Below are positions 42,784-51,152 of a DNA stretch of 64,000 nucleotides, one piece after another (the first letter of the stretch is position 1; the number at the start of each line of letters is the position of its first letter). This DNA is from Acinetobacter nosocomialis (GTDB lineage: Bacteria; Pseudomonadota; Gammaproteobacteria; Pseudomonadales; Moraxellaceae): assembly GCA_025736915.1 (NCBI GenBank), contig CP107049.1, forward strand, positions 3,348,001 to 3,412,000. The letters are read 5' to 3'. Made by a program: the position numbers and the translations under genes. The notes beneath the pieces were generated by a model. The model was not told where the DNA came from, searched no databases, and saw only the letters and a program-made list of their open reading frames with translations.

Positions 42784-43320
42784 TTATGCTTCGGTCAAAT
42801 GCTTTAATACTTTATGACCATGTTCAACGGCTTCTAATTTAATTTTCGACTCTGGATTACCTGATAAAGGCGAAACGTCATAAAGCAAGTAGGTGGCGCT
42901 TAACTGCATTTGTGTATATTGAATTGAATATTGAACCGCTTTTAAAAAACTATCCGCTAAGTTTTCTCGGTCATTTACCATATCGGCTTCTTTTTGCCCG
43001 ACTGTCATACTAATAATGACTTTTTTATCTTTTAATTTATCGCCTTGAGAGCCATAAGCAAACTGATAAGTAAAAACTTCATCAAACCATAATTTCAAAA
43101 TTGCCGGCACATTAAACCAGAACATTGGATATTGTAGGATGATCGTGTCGTGGCGTAACAACGCTTCTTGTTCAGCGCTGACGTCAATTTTATAGTCTGG
43201 ATAAAGCTGGAAAATATCTCGCACTTCAAGGTCTGGATAGGTTTTTATAAGCTCATTCACTATCGTTTTATTTGCAATTGATTGAGTGTAGTAGGGATGG
43301 GCCAAAATAAGTAAAGCCAT
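42784..43320 (-). CDS. NAD(P)H-dependent flavodoxin-fold oxidoreductase (KefF/MdaB-like)
   Basis: A 178-residue flavodoxin-like quinone reductase, with LILAHPYYTQS at the start, ILQYPMFWFNVPAILKLWFDEVFTYQFAYG (split by the FMN loop) and a C-terminal helix. It binds FMN and reduces quinones or electrophiles. It is divergent from the HxlR gene, which is the usual arrangement for its regulation, and unrelated to guanidine metabolism as far as the sequence shows. Confidence 0.85.
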   Translation of the reverse strand: MALLILAHPYYTQSIANKTIVNELIKTYPDLEVRDIFQLYPDYKIDVSAEQEALLRHDTIILQYPMFWFNVPAILKLWFDEVFTYQFAYGSQGDKLKDKKVIISMTVGQKEADMVNDRENLADSFLKAVQYSIQYTQMQLSATYLLYDVSPLSGNPESKIKLEAVEHGHKVLKHLTEA

Positions 43321-43412
43321 AATAATGCCTTGTAGCTATAAAAATCATAGTCACTATAATTTTTATAGTATGGGTGTACAATAACTATCAAAGTTGATAG
43401 GTGGCGTTAAAA

Positions 43413-43766
43413 ATGGCAAATACTGAAAATAAATGTGAAATCACCATGAATGGAAAAACGTATCCATGTCATATCAGTATGGCTATGGATTTGGTGGGTG
43501 GAAAATGGAAAGGCGTTATTTTGTATTATTTAAAAGATGGGCCAAAACGTTTTAATCAAATCAATCAATTAATGCCAACCATCACAGAAATGACCTTAAG
43601 CCTTCAACTTAAACAATTAGAGCAAAGTGGCTTAATATCTCGAACCGTTTATGGTGAAAAAGCACCGATTAAAGTGGTCTATGAAATGACTGAATTAGGC
43701 CAGTCTTTTAAGCCTGTATTAGAGTCTTTATCGGTATGGGCGCATACGATGATTAATCAGTCATAA
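43413..43766 (+). CDS. HxlR family transcriptional regulator
   Basis: A 117-residue winged-helix regulator of HxlR type: CHISMAMDLVGGKWKGVILYYL, then GPKRFNQI, TEMTLSLQLKQLEQSGLISR and VVYEMTELG. The N-terminal Cys residues (about 8 and 19) could sense oxidants or electrophiles. AGGTGG precedes the ATG at 43413, so this start is taken rather than the GTG at 43401. It probably controls the divergent quinone reductase gene. Confidence 0.85.
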   Translation: MANTENKCEITMNGKTYPCHISMAMDLVGGKWKGVILYYLKDGPKRFNQINQLMPTITEMTLSLQLKQLEQSGLISRTVYGEKAPIKVVYEMTELGQSFKPVLESLSVWAHTMINQS

Positions 43767-43783
43767 GATTAAAATTAAATATT

Positions 43784-43814
43784 AGCCCTATCCCTGTGCA
43801 TGGGGCTTTTTTTT
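43784..43814 (+). terminator. rho-independent terminator after hxlR
   Basis: AGCCCTAT (43784-43791) pairs with ATGGGGCT (43800-43807), including one G-U pair, followed by a run of eight or more T. Confidence 0.75.
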
Positions 43815-43895
43815 GCCCAAAAAACACTCATAAATTTCTGCCAAGCCTATCAAAACCACGCTTTAAAACTGGCACATTTTCTGCATCTCATATTA

Positions 43896-43923
43896 GTAAT
43901 ACAAAAAATGAATTTGGTAATAC
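43896..43923. promoter_or_regulatory. NikR-like regulator site B (allophanate hydrolase operon)
   Basis: GTAATAC (43896-43902), 14 bases, GTAATAC (43917-43923). Half-sites are 21 bases apart start to start, as in sites A and C. The right half lies in a 15-base palindrome (TTTGGTAATACCAAA). It is 17 bases upstream of the first small gene of the operon that encodes the NikR-like protein, consistent with autoregulation. Confidence 0.6.
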
Positions 43924-43940
43924 CAAACTAGAGGTGCGAT

Positions 43941-44066
43941 ATGAATGATGTAAAACCCGTGGCTCAACCAAAACAAACTGTAAAAGCCTTTTTAGTCGAA
44001 TTACTCAGCGTACGTGCAGGCGTATATATCAAGCAAAACAATCAGCCGCCTAAAACAAAAGGATAA
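43941..44066 (+). CDS. 41-residue small protein heading the regulator-allophanate operon
   Basis: A small frame, ATG at 43941 to TAA at 44064-44066, preceded by GAGG at good distance. The product starts MNDVKPVAQPKQTVK and has a short amphipathic middle (AFLVELLSVRAGVYIK) and a basic end. It is followed four bases later by the GTG of the NikR-like gene, whose ribosome-binding site lies inside its last codons. This placement suggests a translated leader or a true small protein. No family is recognised. Confidence 0.6.
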   Translation: MNDVKPVAQPKQTVKAFLVELLSVRAGVYIKQNNQPPKTKG

Positions 44067-44070
44067 GACT

Positions 44071-44505
44071 GTGGCAAAACAAAAGCTTGCTCGAATCAGT
44101 ATTACCGTACCTGAAACGACACTTAACGCACTCGATCAAAAAATTGTCGAGCAGAACTATGAAAGTCGCTCGCAAGCCATAGTCGACATGATTAATAAAC
44201 ACCTAATTGCAGAGCAGGCGCAGGCCAATGAAGTCATGGTGGGCACCTTGACGCTACTTTATGACGCAAGCCAAATGACCTTGCGTAATCAATTGGTCGA
44301 TTTACAGCAACAGTTTTTAGCACAGGTGATTAGCTCACTTCATATCCAGCTCGACCAACAAAAGATATTGCAAGTCATGTTAATGCAGGGCGCGAGTTCT
44401 GAGCTTAGACAAATTAGCCAGCAATTTATTGTGCTTAAAGGGGTAATCAAAGGGCATTTAGAACTGATGGATGCCGTCATGCCGCCGATACAGCAAAATG
44501 ACTAA
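44071..44505 (+). CDS. NikR-like ribbon-helix-helix regulator lacking nickel ligands
   Basis: A 144-residue protein, GTG start at 44071. The first 45 residues are a ribbon-helix-helix (LARISITVPETTLNALDQKI, YESRSQAIVDMI). The C-terminal ACT-like domain aligns with E. coli NikR: the QHVHLDHDHC segment reads LHIQLDQQKI, so His89 and Cys95 become Gln and Ile, only His87 is kept, and the His76 region (YEHEKRDL) is YDASQMTL. It should therefore not bind nickel in the NikR way. The end keeps GVIKGHLELM. It is coupled to the allophanate hydrolase gene and probably binds the three 28-bp sites of the locus. Confidence 0.8.
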   Translation: MAKQKLARISITVPETTLNALDQKIVEQNYESRSQAIVDMINKHLIAEQAQANEVMVGTLTLLYDASQMTLRNQLVDLQQQFLAQVISSLHIQLDQQKILQVMLMQGASSELRQISQQFIVLKGVIKGHLELMDAVMPPIQQND

Positions 44506-44517
44506 ATGAGGAGTAGC

Positions 44518-46329
44518 GTGTTGAAAAATTTATGGACCATTCAAGACTGGAAAACCGCATATCAAAACGGGCAAATCCATCTTAAAGATTTGGTTGGTTA
44601 TGTTGCAGAAATTAAAAATGATGACCATGCATGGATTGAAATTGCCTCCGTTGAGCAGATTCAATCACAAATTGATGCTTTAAAAGATCAGAACATTGCT
44701 GATTTACCTCTGTACGGAGTTCCATTTGCAGTTAAAGACAACATTGATGTCGCTGGTTTTCACACGACTGCTGCTTGTAAAGAGGTTCAATATTTGGCTA
44801 AGCAAGATTCCACTGTAGTTGCCAAGTTGAAAAAAGCAGGGGCGATTGTGGTGGGCAAAACCAACTTAGATCAGTTTGCGACTGGACTGGTTGGCATTCG
44901 CTCTCCATATGGCGCAGTAAAAAATAGTTTTAACCCCGAATATATTAGCGGTGGTTCAAGCTCAGGCTCATCGGTGGTGGTTGCTAACGGTATTGTGCCT
45001 TTTAGTTTGGGGACTGATACAGCGGGCTCAGGGCGTGTACCTGCTGGTCATAACAATATTGTGGGCCTTAAACCGACGAAAGGCTGGTTCTCTACCACAG
45101 GTTTAATTCCTGCCTGTCGGACTATTGATGTCATTTCTATTTTTTCACTGCATATTGATGATGCGTGGACCGTTGCCAACTTAATGCAGGGCTATGATGA
45201 AACAGATGAATATTCACGAGTACATCCAGCCAATGTACCAACTCAGTTTTCTAAACGAAAAATTGCCATTCCTGCCCAGCTTGAGTTTTATGGTGATTTT
45301 GAATCTGAAAAAGCCTTTTTAATTGCAATTGAGCGTGTAAAAAAGCTGGGCTATGAAGTTGAGAGTATAGATTTCAGCGCGTTTAATGAGCTTGCTGCTG
45401 CACTGTATAACGATGCTTGGGTAGCGGAAAGAACAGTCGCCGTTGAACGCATGACAACACGTGAAAACGCTCATCCAGTCATTGCTCAAATTATTGCGCA
45501 GGCAGATAAATTCAAAGCAACAGATGCACTTCAAGCTGAATATAACCGCGCCGTTCTGGCTCGAAAAATTAATTTGGCGTTACAGCCTTTTGATACATTG
45601 ATGGTCCCAACAGCACCAACCATTTACACCATTGCCGAAGTTGAAGCCGACCCGTTGACTAAAAATGCACACATGGGGGCCTATACCAACTTTGTCAATT
45701 TTGCCGATCTTTCAGCTTTAGCCTTACCTAATGTACTCCGTGAGGATGGTCTACCAAGCGGCGTAACCTTTATTGCACCAGCTTGGCACGATCAGGCACT
45801 CGCCAATTTTGCACAACTCTGGCAAACCGAAACACCGCTGAGTTTAGGTAAATCAACTCAACATTATCAAAAAAGTATAAACATCCACTCGAATCATTCA
45901 GTACAGCTAGCTGTCGTCGGAGCACACTTAACAGGTATGCCGCTTAATTTTCAGCTGACTAGCCGTAATGCCACTTTGCTTAAGAAAACTCAGACCGCAG
46001 ACACTTATAAACTTTTTGCCTTAAAAAATACCACGCCACCAAAGCCGGGGCTGCAATGCGATGCAGCAGGTACTTCAATTGAAGTTGAAGTGTGGGATGT
46101 TCCTTTAGCAAATTTTGGAGCCATTGTGGCTGAAGTACCTGCACCTCTTGGCATTGGGAACCTGAAATTAAAAGATGGCACATGGGTCAAAGGCTTTATT
46201 TGCGAAGCGTATGCCATTCAAGATGCAACCGATATTAGCTATTTTGGAGGCTGGCGAGCCTATATACAGTCACTCAATCAAACCGCTCAAAGTGTTGTTA
46301 GTAAAAATGTTGGGGAAGTTTCTATATGA
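44518..46329 (+). CDS. atzF: allophanate hydrolase
   Basis: An amidase-signature enzyme of about 603 residues. Catalytic elements are FAVKDNIDV (Lys) and GGSSSGSSVVVANG (Ser-cisSer), followed by DTAGSGRVPA. The C-terminal 150 residues are the allophanate hydrolase C-domain (GMPLNFQL, PLANFGAIVAEVPAPLGIG). It splits allophanate to ammonia and CO2, the last step of guanidine degradation. GAGGAG at 44508-44513 points to the GTG at 44518 or the TTG at 44521; an ATG at 44506 is also in frame but lacks such a site. The stop overlaps the next gene (ATGA). Confidence 0.9.
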   Translation: MLKNLWTIQDWKTAYQNGQIHLKDLVGYVAEIKNDDHAWIEIASVEQIQSQIDALKDQNIADLPLYGVPFAVKDNIDVAGFHTTAACKEVQYLAKQDSTVVAKLKKAGAIVVGKTNLDQFATGLVGIRSPYGAVKNSFNPEYISGGSSSGSSVVVANGIVPFSLGTDTAGSGRVPAGHNNIVGLKPTKGWFSTTGLIPACRTIDVISIFSLHIDDAWTVANLMQGYDETDEYSRVHPANVPTQFSKRKIAIPAQLEFYGDFESEKAFLIAIERVKKLGYEVESIDFSAFNELAAALYNDAWVAERTVAVERMTTRENAHPVIAQIIAQADKFKATDALQAEYNRAVLARKINLALQPFDTLMVPTAPTIYTIAEVEADPLTKNAHMGAYTNFVNFADLSALALPNVLREDGLPSGVTFIAPAWHDQALANFAQLWQTETPLSLGKSTQHYQKSINIHSNHSVQLAVVGAHLTGMPLNFQLTSRNATLLKKTQTADTYKLFALKNTTPPKPGLQCDAAGTSIEVEVWDVPLANFGAIVAEVPAPLGIGNLKLKDGTWVKGFICEAYAIQDATDISYFGGWRAYIQSLNQTAQSVVSKNVGEVSI

Positions 46330-47348
46330 TTAAAAAAGCGTTTTTATCCGTATCTATTTTATCGGCAGTTGTATTGGGTGGTTGTGACAATACCGCTAAA
46401 GTGCCTGAGGCTAAACAAGACGCTCAGGCATCTACAAATACAAAACCAATTACCATTGGATATAGTGATTGGCCGGGTTGGGTGGCTTGGCAAGTGGCTA
46501 TTGAAAAAGGCTGGTTAAAAGAAGCAGGGTTAAATGTAGAGTTTAAGTGGTTTGATTATTCGGCTTCGCTTTCAGCCTTTTCCGCAAATCAGCTCGATGC
46601 TGTGTTGGTCACCAATGGCGATAACTTGGTAACAGCTTCAGGCGGTACGCAAGGTATGATGATCATGGCAACGGATTATTCTGCGGGCAATGATGTCATC
46701 ATTGCAAAAGAGGGTACTAATACCATTCAAGACTTAAAAGGAAAATCAATCGGTGTCGAAAAAGGCTTGGTTGATCATCTTTTACTAGCGACAGCTTTAA
46801 CCGACCATAACATTAAAGCGAATGAGGTAAAGCTGGTAAATTCAGCGACGAATCAATTACCTCAAGTGTTTAATAGCCCCGATATTTCTGCGATTGCTGT
46901 TTGGCAACCTGTTGCAGGTCAGGCACTAAAAGCAGTGGCAGGCTCTAAAATTATTTATACTTCTAAAGACAAACCAGGTTTAATTTATGACACCTTGACC
47001 GTCAACATGAGCCATTTAACTGCTTATCAAGAAGAATGGAAAAAAGTCATTCAGGTGTGGGACAAAACAGTTAAATATATTAATGACCCTGCAACCCATG
47101 CCGATGCGGTTAAAATTATGGCAAACCGTTCAGGGGTTGATCCAAAGCAATATGAGTTGATGGTCAGCGGTACGCATTTATTAGATATCAATGCCAATAA
47201 AAAAGTATTTACTAAATCTCAAGGCTTTGACTCGATTTATGGCTCTAGCTATCACGTCAATAAATTTAATGTCGAAAATGGTATTTATAAAACTGAACAA
47301 AATGTAGATGGGCTGATTTATCCAACACTCATAGAACAGCTCAAATAA
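46326..47348 (+). CDS. ABC transporter substrate-binding lipoprotein
   Basis: A 340-residue protein with a lipoprotein signal (hydrophobic stretch then LGGC at about 17-20). The mature part is of the NrtA/SsuA/TauA-like binding fold: ITIGYSDWPGWVAWQVAIEKGWLKEAGL, FSANQLDAVLVTNGD, LKGKSIGVEKG and AVWQPVAGQAL. It is coupled to allophanate hydrolase and convergent with the ATPase and permease genes of the same importer, so guanidine, urea or a related compound is the probable substrate. Confidence 0.88.
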   Translation: MIKKAFLSVSILSAVVLGGCDNTAKVPEAKQDAQASTNTKPITIGYSDWPGWVAWQVAIEKGWLKEAGLNVEFKWFDYSASLSAFSANQLDAVLVTNGDNLVTASGGTQGMMIMATDYSAGNDVIIAKEGTNTIQDLKGKSIGVEKGLVDHLLLATALTDHNIKANEVKLVNSATNQLPQVFNSPDISAIAVWQPVAGQALKAVAGSKIIYTSKDKPGLIYDTLTVNMSHLTAYQEEWKKVIQVWDKTVKYINDPATHADAVKIMANRSGVDPKQYELMVSGTHLLDINANKKVFTKSQGFDSIYGSSYHVNKFNVENGIYKTEQNVDGLIYPTLIEQLK

Positions 47349-47359
47349 GCCAAATAAAT

Positions 47360-47388
47360 AAAAAGCCCAAGTTGAACTTGGGCTTTTT
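47360..47388. terminator. bidirectional terminator between importer genes
   Basis: A 12-base stem AAAAAGCCCAAG (47360-47371) with CTTGGGCTTTTT (47377-47388) and a five-base loop. It ends both the binding-protein unit and the opposing ATPase-permease unit. Confidence 0.88.
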
Positions 47389-47398
47389 AATGTCTTTC

Positions 47399-48280
47399 TT
47401 ATTTTTCTGAACTGACCTGAGTCATACGAGGAATTTTTGGTAAGTCTTGTAAAGCAGGGTCGAGTTCATCTTCTTCGGCGTGAACTAAATAATCTACCCG
47501 TGAACGAAGCTGTTTAAACTCATGGGTGCTCATTAAGTCGAGTGAGCGTGGACGCGGCAAATTAACTTCAATAATTTCCTTAATTTCACCCGGATTGGCT
47601 TTGAGTGCCACAATTCGGTCTGCCAGTAAAATAGCTTCATCCATGTCATGGGTCACAAAAATAATAGTGATATCAATGTTTTGCCATAAATCCATCAAGT
47701 GCTTTTGCATTTTTTGACGGGTGTGTGGGTCGAGTGCACCAAAAGGTTCATCCATGAGTAAAATTTTAGGTTGATTAACCAGTGCTCTAGCAATCGCAAC
47801 GCGCTGTTTCATGCCGCCAGAAAGTTGGTGTGGATACTGATTTTCATATTTTTCCAAACCAATAATATTAATCCATTCACGTGCTTGAGCTTCGGCTGTC
47901 ATTTGACTAGCGCCGCGCATTTGCGGACCAAACATCACGTTTTCTTTTACAGTTTTCCACGGAAAAAGGGTATAGCCCTGAAACACCATGCCACGTTCAG
48001 GGCATGGTCCTGTAATGCATTCGCCGTCTACTAAAACTTCTCCACTATGGTACGGGTCTAAACCCGCAATAACACGGCTTAGAGTCGATTTGCCGCAGCC
48101 AGAAGGACCAATCACACAAATAAATTCTCTTTTGTGAATTTTTAAATCGAGCTTATTTAAAACAGTGCGTTCGCTGTGACCATGCTTAAACACTTGGCTC
48201 AGTTGTTTAGCTTCCAAAATCACAGGACGTTCATAAATTTTTTGAAAGTATTCATGCGCGTTAAATGTTGAATCGTTCAT
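47399..48280 (-). CDS. ABC transporter ATP-binding protein
   Basis: A 293-residue ATPase with Walker A GPSGCGKST, Q-loop, signature LSGGMKQR, Walker B ILLMDEPFGALDPHTR and the switch His (VTHD). It is of the nitrate/sulfonate/taurine family. The ATG at 48280 is taken because TAGGAGC precedes it and it overlaps the permease stop (TAATG); the upstream in-frame ATG at 48301 is inside the permease gene. It energises the importer of the guanidine locus. Confidence 0.9.
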   Translation of the reverse strand: MNDSTFNAHEYFQKIYERPVILEAKQLSQVFKHGHSERTVLNKLDLKIHKREFICVIGPSGCGKSTLSRVIAGLDPYHSGEVLVDGECITGPCPERGMVFQGYTLFPWKTVKENVMFGPQMRGASQMTAEAQAREWINIIGLEKYENQYPHQLSGGMKQRVAIARALVNQPKILLMDEPFGALDPHTRQKMQKHLMDLWQNIDITIIFVTHDMDEAILLADRIVALKANPGEIKEIIEVNLPRPRSLDLMSTHEFKQLRSRVDYLVHAEEDELDPALQDLPKIPRMTQVSSEK

Positions 48281-49224
48281 TATTTTGCTCCTACTTTCCA
48301 AGTAAACATCCGCTCACCTAACTTCATTAATAGCCAATCACAGACCAGACCAATCACCCCAATAATCAAAATAGCCGCATAGACATTGTCAAAGTTTTGA
48401 TAGCGAGCCTGTTGGGTAATAAACCACGTAATACCCGAGGTCGTACCAATCAACTCTGAAACAATTAAGTAGGTCCAAGCCCAGCCGAGTAACACACGTA
48501 AATCACGGTAAATATCAGGTAAAGCTGCAGGAATCACCACATGAAATAAACTTTTGAGCTTATTGGTGCCAAGCGTATAGCCAGCTTCAATTAAGCTTCG
48601 ATCTACCATTCGGGTGGTATTGGCAATAATTAGAATTTGCTGAAAAAGTGTACCAATCACAATAATGGCAATTTTAGGTGCGTCATTAATCCCTAAAATT
48701 GCTACTGCAAGTGCGCCAAAGGCGGGAGCTGGTAAGTAACGGAAAAACTCGACAAAAGGTTCTGTTAACAGTGATATTCGCTTAGAAAAACCGCACAAAA
48801 TACCCAGTGGAATCCCAATCAGTGAAGAGATAAAAAAGGCTGAAAAAACCAGTTTAATACTGTGCCATAAACTTTGATGAAACCACGGCGAATCAGGTTG
48901 TTCTGGTGGTGTGGTAAATGCGGTGACCAAAGCCTTAGCGACTGCATGGGGAGCGGGTAAATAAATCGGATTGACCAAAAGACCTTGTGGTGGTGCAGAA
49001 TTTCGATTGACTGCATTTTGTGCTTCGAGATAGAACACATTTTTATCAACGCGACTGCCTACTTGTAAGTAAGGAACACTGCCTGAACTTGTGATTTGTA
49101 CTTGAGGATGCCAAACAAAAGGTAAGTAACTGATTGCGCACCAAAGACATATTGGAATCACGAAAGAACAAATACTGAGAATCAGCTTGTTCTTTCGCGT
49201 AAATTCCTTTGCAACATAACCCAT
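48280..49224 (-). CDS. ABC transporter permease
   Basis: A 314-residue inner-membrane protein. One hydrophobic segment near the N-terminus is followed by a periplasmic loop of about 100 residues rich in Asn/Pro. Five or so helices come next and contain the EAA-like loop (IEAGYTLGTNKLKSLFHVVIPAALPDI). The last part reads LVVSEL-type and IIGVIGLVCDWLLMKLGE. It is transcribed before the ATPase. A 28-bp NikR-like site lies 25 bases upstream. Confidence 0.88.
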   Translation of the reverse strand: MGYVAKEFTRKNKLILSICSFVIPICLWCAISYLPFVWHPQVQITSSGSVPYLQVGSRVDKNVFYLEAQNAVNRNSAPPQGLLVNPIYLPAPHAVAKALVTAFTTPPEQPDSPWFHQSLWHSIKLVFSAFFISSLIGIPLGILCGFSKRISLLTEPFVEFFRYLPAPAFGALAVAILGINDAPKIAIIVIGTLFQQILIIANTTRMVDRSLIEAGYTLGTNKLKSLFHVVIPAALPDIYRDLRVLLGWAWTYLIVSELIGTTSGITWFITQQARYQNFDNVYAAILIIGVIGLVCDWLLMKLGERMFTWKVGAK

Positions 49225-49248
49225 ATCGAGAGCTCCCCATTTTGATCA

Positions 49249-49276
49249 GTATTACGATTTTCATAAAACGTAATAT
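49249..49276. promoter_or_regulatory. NikR-like regulator site C (ABC importer operon)
   Basis: GTATTAC (49249-49255), 14 bases, GTAATAT (49270-49276). It matches site A in both halves but for the last base, with identical spacing, and is located 25 bases before the permease start. Confidence 0.6.
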
Positions 49277-49319
49277 TGTTAAGCAAAATAGGTGCCATCT
49301 TTAAGGTGCTTTAGATGAG

Positions 49320-49721
49320 TTAAGAAGATGAGGGAACTAAAGTTTCATGTAAATAAACCCAATAATATTTTTCGCCGTCTACTTTAATGCAGGCCGTCGA
49401 AGTGCGTAATGTTTCGGTTTCATCAGTTTGCTGATGTTCCTGATATTGCACCCAACAATAATTTTCAAATTCGTATAAAGCTGTACTCTTAAGAATGTCG
49501 ATTTTTAAAGAAGGTTTCTTCCCAATATTTTGGTTAAATAAACTATGCACTTCGGCGAAACCAATGCTGTGACCTTGAACTGTTACCATCTTAAAATTCT
49601 GATCAAAGCTATCTAAAAGTGGGCTCAGTCTTTGCTCTGCATTTTTTCCTGTAAATACATTTTCTATTAAAACATGTAGGTCAATGACACTTTGAATGGC
49701 TTGATCCATTTGTTTAGACAT
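49320..49721 (-). CDS. SnoaL/DUF4440-like small protein
   Basis: A 133-residue soluble protein with the NTF2-like look of SnoaL or DUF4440 domains: SFDQNFKMVTVQG, EVHSLFNQNIG, YCWVQYQEHQQ and YYWVYLHETLV. It overlaps the upstream MFS gene by eight bases and is co-transcribed with it. Function unknown; NTF2-like proteins may act as small cyclases, isomerases or ligand-binding proteins. Confidence 0.7.
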   Translation of the reverse strand: MSKQMDQAIQSVIDLHVLIENVFTGKNAEQRLSPLLDSFDQNFKMVTVQGHSIGFAEVHSLFNQNIGKKPSLKIDILKSTALYEFENYCWVQYQEHQQTDETETLRTSTACIKVDGEKYYWVYLHETLVPSSS

Positions 49722-51054
49722 GGGTTTTTTCCTTTAAAACGGGAATGAGTGAAAGTAAGCAGAGCAAAGCTGCAATTAAAAAAGTATGTTGATAGCGAAG
49801 CAGATCGCTTGAGCCAGACATCAAGTTATATATCGAAATGAGAACAACAGTACCGACACTGAATGAAACTTGTCGATTAATATTCCAGAGCACACTTCCT
49901 TGTAATAAATCTTGGCCTGAAAAATCAATCAGTGAACTAATTTGGGCAATGTTGGCACTTAGACCACCACCCATACCCATTAATAAATAAGCAACAACTA
50001 AAAAGCTGATTGGACTAGTGCTTGAAATACAAAACAAAAGAAATATGCCAAAGCTATGTAGGGTTATTCCAATAATAAGAAGAGACTTTTTACCTAACCG
50101 TTGATAGAGCAGGCCGCCACTAATCATGGCTGTGAGTGCCCCAGTTGCATAGAGCAACATGAATAAACCAGTTTGTTTTGCATTAAAGCCAAAGTTAAGC
50201 TGTAAATTAAAAATATTGAGTAAATTAACGCCAGTAAAAATACCCGGAACAGCGTAATAGACAATAAATGCATTACGTAAATTTTTATTTTTTAATAACT
50301 GAAGATTAAGAACAGGATGGGAAATTTTTTTCGCATGTCGAATATAAAAAATAAGCATTTCGACTGAAATTAGAAAACTCGTTAGAGCGAATGAGGCGTT
50401 ATGGTAATCACTATAAAATGAAAAGGAGAGTAATAAAGATAACAGACTTATATTAAAAATAACCAAGCCTTTTATGTCTGGTTTTTCACTCGATACATTC
50501 TCTGTTTTTTTAATCCATAACCATGCCAGAGCTGCTGCCAGTAAAGAAAAAGGAAGGTTAGATAAGAATACCCATCTCCAATTTAATGAATCAATAATTA
50601 CGCCACCGATGGCAGGTGAAAAAGCTGGCGCAATCAAAGCAATTGCCATAATCATGGTAGAAATGCGTTGGCGTTCTTGGTTTGGGAATAATGCATATAC
50701 AAGAGCTTGCCCGACTGGAATTAATAAACCTCCAGCTACACCTTGAATAAATCGCCAAAAAATTAAACTATAAATCGATTCGCTAAAGCCAATAAAGCAA
50801 ATGCTTATCGAGAATAACAACATTGAATAACATAATAACTTTTGGTTCCCCAGTTTGGTGGCTAACCATAAACTCATGGGCATAATTAAAATGAGGCCGA
50901 GAATATAAGCATTTGTTACCCAAGCGACCATGGATTGGCTAACTGAAAATGACGATGCAATATTAGGTAATGCAATTGCAGACATAAAAATGTTGATGCA
51001 ATCAATAAAGAACCCAAGTAAAAACACTGTCGCTATTTTATATCGATAAGACAT
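49714..51054 (-). CDS. MFS drug-efflux-type transporter
   Basis: A 446-residue protein with about 14 hydrophobic segments. Family motifs include the loop SLWLATKLGNQKLL between helices 2 and 3, WRFIQGVAGGLLIPVGQAL (motif B) and APAFSPAIGGVIIDSLNWRWVF (motif C, antiporter), as in the DHA2 group. Substrate unknown. The gene is divergent from the LysR regulator at 51153 across a 98-base gap, the usual regulatory pairing. Confidence 0.88.
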   Translation of the reverse strand: MSYRYKIATVFLLGFFIDCINIFMSAIALPNIASSFSVSQSMVAWVTNAYILGLILIMPMSLWLATKLGNQKLLCYSMLLFSISICFIGFSESIYSLIFWRFIQGVAGGLLIPVGQALVYALFPNQERQRISTMIMAIALIAPAFSPAIGGVIIDSLNWRWVFLSNLPFSLLAAALAWLWIKKTENVSSEKPDIKGLVIFNISLLSLLLSFSFYSDYHNASFALTSFLISVEMLIFYIRHAKKISHPVLNLQLLKNKNLRNAFIVYYAVPGIFTGVNLLNIFNLQLNFGFNAKQTGLFMLLYATGALTAMISGGLLYQRLGKKSLLIIGITLHSFGIFLLFCISSTSPISFLVVAYLLMGMGGGLSANIAQISSLIDFSGQDLLQGSVLWNINRQVSFSVGTVVLISIYNLMSGSSDLLRYQHTFLIAALLCLLSLIPVLKEKTHV

Positions 51055-51152
51055 ACCTACCTCCGTGCAGGCAGGGTAAGATCCAGCTCTTTTATTGTCG
51101 ATGCAAGCGAAGTAAAATCATTGTTTGATAATTTTAAACAATTGGCTTAATT

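Noticed and set aside
42784..43766. Oxidoreductase and HxlR genes as parts of guanidine metabolism
   Set aside because: They are insulated by terminators on both sides, lack the 28-bp sites, and form the common HxlR-quinone reductase pair.
49225..49319. A second ykkC riboswitch before the importer operon
   Set aside because: None of the signature blocks is present; only the NikR-like site was found.
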